Below are positions 61,781 to 64,000 of a DNA stretch of 64,000 nucleotides, in pieces (position 1 is the stretch's first letter; each line of letters begins with the position of its first letter). A model generated the notes under the pieces. The model was given only the letters and a program-made list of their open reading frames with translations. It was not told where the DNA came from and made no database searches. The stretch lies in the NCBI RefSeq assembly GCF_046736345.1, contig NZ_CP157210.1, positions 1,922,001 through 1,986,000 on the forward strand, read 5' to 3'. Origin of the DNA: Hyphococcus formosus (GTDB lineage: Bacteria > Pseudomonadota > Alphaproteobacteria > Caulobacterales > Parvularculaceae). Position numbers and translations under genes: made by a program.

Positions 61781-62373
61781 TACTCATCCCCCTCCTTCTT
61801 GACGTCAGAAACCTCGCGGCCGCCGCGCACGGAGCCCGCGCCGAGCAAAAGCATCACCGCAACACCCGCCGTGAAAATCACCATGGTTTCGCCGAGCGTA
61901 TCAAAGCCCCGATAGCTCGCCAGAACCGCCGTCACGATATTCGGTACCGCGATGTCATTCGGGGTTTGCTCGACATATTGCTGGCCTACGGCGTTATTGG
62001 CCGGTGCATTCGGATCACCAAAGGCCGGCATGTCGATGGTCGCGTACACAAGCGCCGCGCCCGCTGCAAAAACCACGGCCAGCGCAACAGGCGCACGACC
62101 CGGGGTCTTTGGTTTTTCGCGCCGCGCGGTCAACAACATCCCGCCCAGCATCAGAACCGTTGAAATACCGGCACCAACCGCCGCTTCGGTAAAGGCCACA
62201 TCGACCGCATCAAGCGAGACGAAAAACGCCGCCGACAATAGTGAATAGATGCCCGACAACATGACAACCGCGAACAAATGCCGTGACCGGAGCATGCCAA
62301 TCGCAACCAGCACCAGCATGGTCAAAAGCGCAAGATCGAGAAACACCGTTGAAGAAAGCCCGAGATCACTCAT
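61780..62373 (-). CDS. MrpA C-terminal-like subunit (DUF4040 and MnhB-like half)
   Basis: 197 aa from the ATG at 62373, overlapping mrpG. The first half has LLTMLVLVAIGMLRSRHLFAVVMLSGIYSLLSAAFFVSLDAVDVAFTEAAVGAGISTVLML, the DUF4040 hydrogenase/MrpA C-terminal domain with its conserved Glu; the second half (NIVTAVLASYRGFDTLGETMVIFTAGVAVMLLLG) is the MbhE-like part. In classical Mrp both are fused to MrpA; here they stand alone. Confidence 0.88.
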   Translation of the reverse strand: MSDLGLSSTVFLDLALLTMLVLVAIGMLRSRHLFAVVMLSGIYSLLSAAFFVSLDAVDVAFTEAAVGAGISTVLMLGGMLLTARREKPKTPGRAPVALAVVFAAGAALVYATIDMPAFGDPNAPANNAVGQQYVEQTPNDIAVPNIVTAVLASYRGFDTLGETMVIFTAGVAVMLLLGAGSVRGGREVSDVKKEGDE

Positions 62374-62713
62374 TGTCGTCTCCATCATAGCGGAGCTCAC
62401 TGCCCTGTAGCGGCTTGAAGCCGACCATCCAGGCCGAATGGGCAATCGCATGGGTCGCCACCGGCGATGTCAAAAACAAAAAGACACCGATGAAAACGAT
62501 CTTGACCGCAACAATCCATGTGGGTGCCTGCAAAAGCATGCCGATCAATATCAATTCCGCGCCGCCCGTATCGGTGACGCCAGCGGCATGGATCCGCGTA
62601 TAAAAATCGGGAAACCGCACAAGGCCAATCGCGCCAGAAAGCACCGCAAGGCCGCCCACCAGGAAAAAGCCCCATGATGCAATGTCGAGGATCAACGCCC
62701 AATCGAGATTCAT
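62366..62713 (-). CDS. mrpG: Mrp antiporter subunit G
   Basis: 115 aa, three membrane helices. GLVRFPDFYTRIHAAGVTDTGGAELILIG and FLFLTSPVATHAIAHSAW are the MnhG/PhaG signature. ATGA overlap with mrpF upstream. Confidence 0.95.
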   Translation of the reverse strand: MNLDWALILDIASWGFFLVGGLAVLSGAIGLVRFPDFYTRIHAAGVTDTGGAELILIGMLLQAPTWIVAVKIVFIGVFLFLTSPVATHAIAHSAWMVGFKPLQGSELRYDGDDNE

Positions 62714-62997
62714 GCGTCGCCTCCCTTGGCTTCCGCTTTAGCGGGGTCTTTGCGGTAAGAGAAGAAACGCAAGATCGCCAATGTCGCGGTGAAATTGATC
62801 AGCGCATATAAAAGCGCGATGTCGAGAAAATCTGGACGGCCAGTCACAAAGCCCATCAGCCCCAGCAAAAGCACTGTTTTCGTACCAAAGGAGTTACCGG
62901 CCAAAATCCGGTCATAGAGCGACGGCCCGGCAAAAGCACGGACCAGCGCCAACACCATCGCGCCAATAATGGCGGCAATTGCGGTCGCAAACATCAT
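62710..62997 (-). CDS. mrpF: Mrp antiporter subunit F
   Basis: 95 aa, three membrane helices. RAFAGPSLYDRILAGNSFGTKTVLLL and DIALLYALINFTATLAILRFF match MnhF/PhaF. Overlaps both mrpE and mrpG by four bases. Confidence 0.95.
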   Translation of the reverse strand: MMFATAIAAIIGAMVLALVRAFAGPSLYDRILAGNSFGTKTVLLLGLMGFVTGRPDFLDIALLYALINFTATLAILRFFSYRKDPAKAEAKGGDA

Positions 62998-63476
62998 TCT
63001 ACGGCACCTTCGGTCCGGGCCACGCGATTGCCCATATCGGTAATCGCCGCCACGTCACATAGCTCTTCGGTCAGGCCATGGACCAGAATTTCGTTCTCGC
63101 GCAGATCGACCGAAACCGTACCCGGTGTCAGGGTAATCGAATTCGCAAAGGTCACTTTGCCAACGGTACTGCGCGGCGGATTGGGAACGGTGAAAAGCTT
63201 CGGCGAGAGTTTGGGCTCAACGGCTAAGGCCTGACGCATGACCATGAGATTGGCTTTGCCGATCTCGCCGCCCAGCCAGACCCAATAGGCCAAAATGCCG
63301 GGGAACAGGCTTGCAGGGACACTGTCATTATCAAGGACCGATGCCCGGCGCGCCAACCACGCAGCGAACAGAACTGACCCCGTCCCGAAGGTCAGCAATA
63401 GCGGGTGGTCGAAATAGCCTGACAACAGCAGCCATAATGCTGCGAGCGCCAGAACGAGGATTATAAAACGCCCCAT
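62994..63476 (-). CDS. mrpE: Mrp antiporter subunit E
   Basis: 160 aa, first gene of the antiporter operon, with AAAGGG before the ATG. N-terminal helices (FIILVLALAALWLLLSGYF and others), then the cytoplasmic domain with VTFANSITLTPGTVSVDLRENEILVHGL, the MnhE signature. Confidence 0.94.
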   Translation of the reverse strand: MGRFIILVLALAALWLLLSGYFDHPLLLTFGTGSVLFAAWLARRASVLDNDSVPASLFPGILAYWVWLGGEIGKANLMVMRQALAVEPKLSPKLFTVPNPPRSTVGKVTFANSITLTPGTVSVDLRENEILVHGLTEELCDVAAITDMGNRVARTEGAVE

Positions 63477-63804
63477 CAGCCCTTTTCAGGAACCTCTCAT
63501 CACCCTTGCCATTCTCGCGAATGGCGCTGCCGACTGAAAACGGGCCCGAGAAACCATTGGCCCGAAGACTCAAATGTCTCGTTACAATATCCGCATGGAC
63601 AGGGTCGAGAGCAAAAAATGCCGCAACGACTCGAGACGACGGGAATTTCGCAGAATCTACGCAGAAATCAACGGGTTGAATGCCGAAAAGCGCGGCTTGG
63701 GTGAATCGTTTTCCCCGTACGCCCTATTTCGCGCGCGCCATCGGTCATTCGGTTACGCCCGGCGGAATTGTGCAGTGCAAAAACTAATCTGTACGGAATC
63801 CGAA
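63477..63804. other. 328-base gene-free interval upstream of mrpE
   Basis: No open frame here looks like a gene; plus-strand frames reaching across it have shadow-like composition and lack an SD. It holds a terminator-like hairpin (63537-63564) and a perfect hairpin GCCATTC/GAATGGC with a TCGC loop (63508-63525), 32 bases before the mrpE start. The operon promoter should lie here, but I cannot point to a convincing -35/-10 pair. Confidence 0.5.
63537..63564 (-). terminator. Rho-independent terminator of the gene at the right edge
   Basis: On the minus strand CGGGCC and GGCCCG form a 6-bp stem with a 12-base loop, followed by GTTTTC with four T. It ends transcription from the small gene at 63805 before the mrp operon. 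Confidence 0.6.
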
Positions 63805-63996
63805 CTAGCGCTGTCGCCGGCTGCGGGCGCGCTTAATCATGCGCTCGGTTTCGCGCAGGATTTCAGGGTCATTATCATCCCGGGGCACACCATTGGCATC
63901 AAGATAACATTCAAGCGCCTCGATAATAATGCTCTGGCAAGACATCTCTAAATCCCGCGCAGCGATCCGAAGCCGGACCAAATCGAGCGATGGCAT
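63805..63996 (-). CDS. Ribbon-helix-helix-like small protein (5' end may lie beyond window)
   Basis: At least 63 codons: VRLRIAARDLEMSCQSIIIEALECYLDANGVPRDD resembles the helix-turn-helix part of CopG/Arc-type ribbon-helix-helix proteins, with a basic C-terminus (MIKRARSRRQR). The ATG at 63996 is near the edge and the frame stays open upstream, so the true start, and the beta ribbon, may lie outside. Could be an antitoxin or small regulator. Confidence 0.5.
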   Translation of the reverse strand: MPSLDLVRLRIAARDLEMSCQSIIIEALECYLDANGVPRDDNDPEILRETERMIKRARSRRQR

Positions 63997-64000
63997 TTTA

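Noticed and set aside
63574..63951. 125-codon plus-strand open frame at the right edge
   Set aside because: No SD; its 3' part is antisense to the ribbon-helix-helix-like gene and its 5' part crosses a terminator-like hairpin.
1..64000. tRNA, rRNA, CRISPR or insertion-sequence features
   Set aside because: Reading through the window I saw no tRNA T-arm pattern with a matching acceptor stem, no spaced direct repeats and no transposase-like protein.

Overview
The window looks like chromosomal DNA of an alphaproteobacterium, most likely a marine lineage near Maricaulales, Hyphomonadales or Parvularculales; this placement is inferred from gene content only. The pointers are a Rhodobacter-type gene transfer agent (GTA) cluster, DUF1491, DUF2336 and YcgN-type genes, PleC/DivJ-like histidine kinases, a stand-alone DnaA domain IV protein, and an acetylated arginine pathway (kinase fused to an acetyltransferase domain, plus N-acetylornithine carbamoyltransferase) known from Xanthomonas and Maricaulis. 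I see no rRNA, tRNA, insertion sequence or CRISPR array.

Layout. 1-3250 (minus): argF', argB/A, argC (argC runs off the left edge). 3458-5707 (plus): PAS sensor kinase. 5717-7811 (minus): EF-hand protein, ECF sigma factor, anti-sigma factor and a CnrX-like periplasmic sensor. 7856-14839 (minus): glnE followed by two PYROXD2-like flavoproteins and a GcvT-like folate protein in a tightly packed operon. 14943-23019 (minus): HU, a sensor kinase/response regulator pair, a DegP protease, an alpha/beta-hydrolase-OsmC fusion, an unknown helical protein and a DnaJ-class chaperone. 23262-25046 (plus): DUF885 lipoprotein.

25048-37637 (minus) is a nearly complete GTA structural cluster: small and large terminase, portal, g3.5, protease, capsid, connectors, tail proteins, hub, peptidase and host-specificity protein. 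The last gene (g15) is broken by an internal deletion that removes most of the TIM-barrel-like domain and shifts the frame, so the particle may no longer be functional. A palindromic intergenic repeat sits between the capsid and g6 genes, and a perfect 18-bp palindrome lies just upstream of the first gene.

37759-46799 holds a YcgN protein, a DUF2165 membrane protein, a SufR-like Fe-S regulator diverging from a VOC/flavodoxin-fold operon with two matching palindromes between them, a bifunctional PBP1A, and a TonB-dependent receptor diverging from a DUF6607 lipoprotein over a Fur-box-like site. 46858-55426 holds an SH3 lipoprotein, DUF2336 and DUF1491 proteins, two further histidine kinases, two orphan envelope proteins, SufE and the DnaA-like protein. 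55565-63476 (minus) is an Mrp-type Na+/H+ antiporter operon with three antiporter-like subunits, a separate MrpA-C-terminal-like subunit and a MrpC carrying a long histidine-rich insert. The window ends inside a small ribbon-helix-helix-like gene.

The strongest leads are the g15 deletion, the MrpC insert, the glnE-linked flavoprotein pair in which one member has a degenerate FAD motif, the EF-hand/CnrYXH-like signalling operon and the paired palindromes beside the SufR-like regulator.
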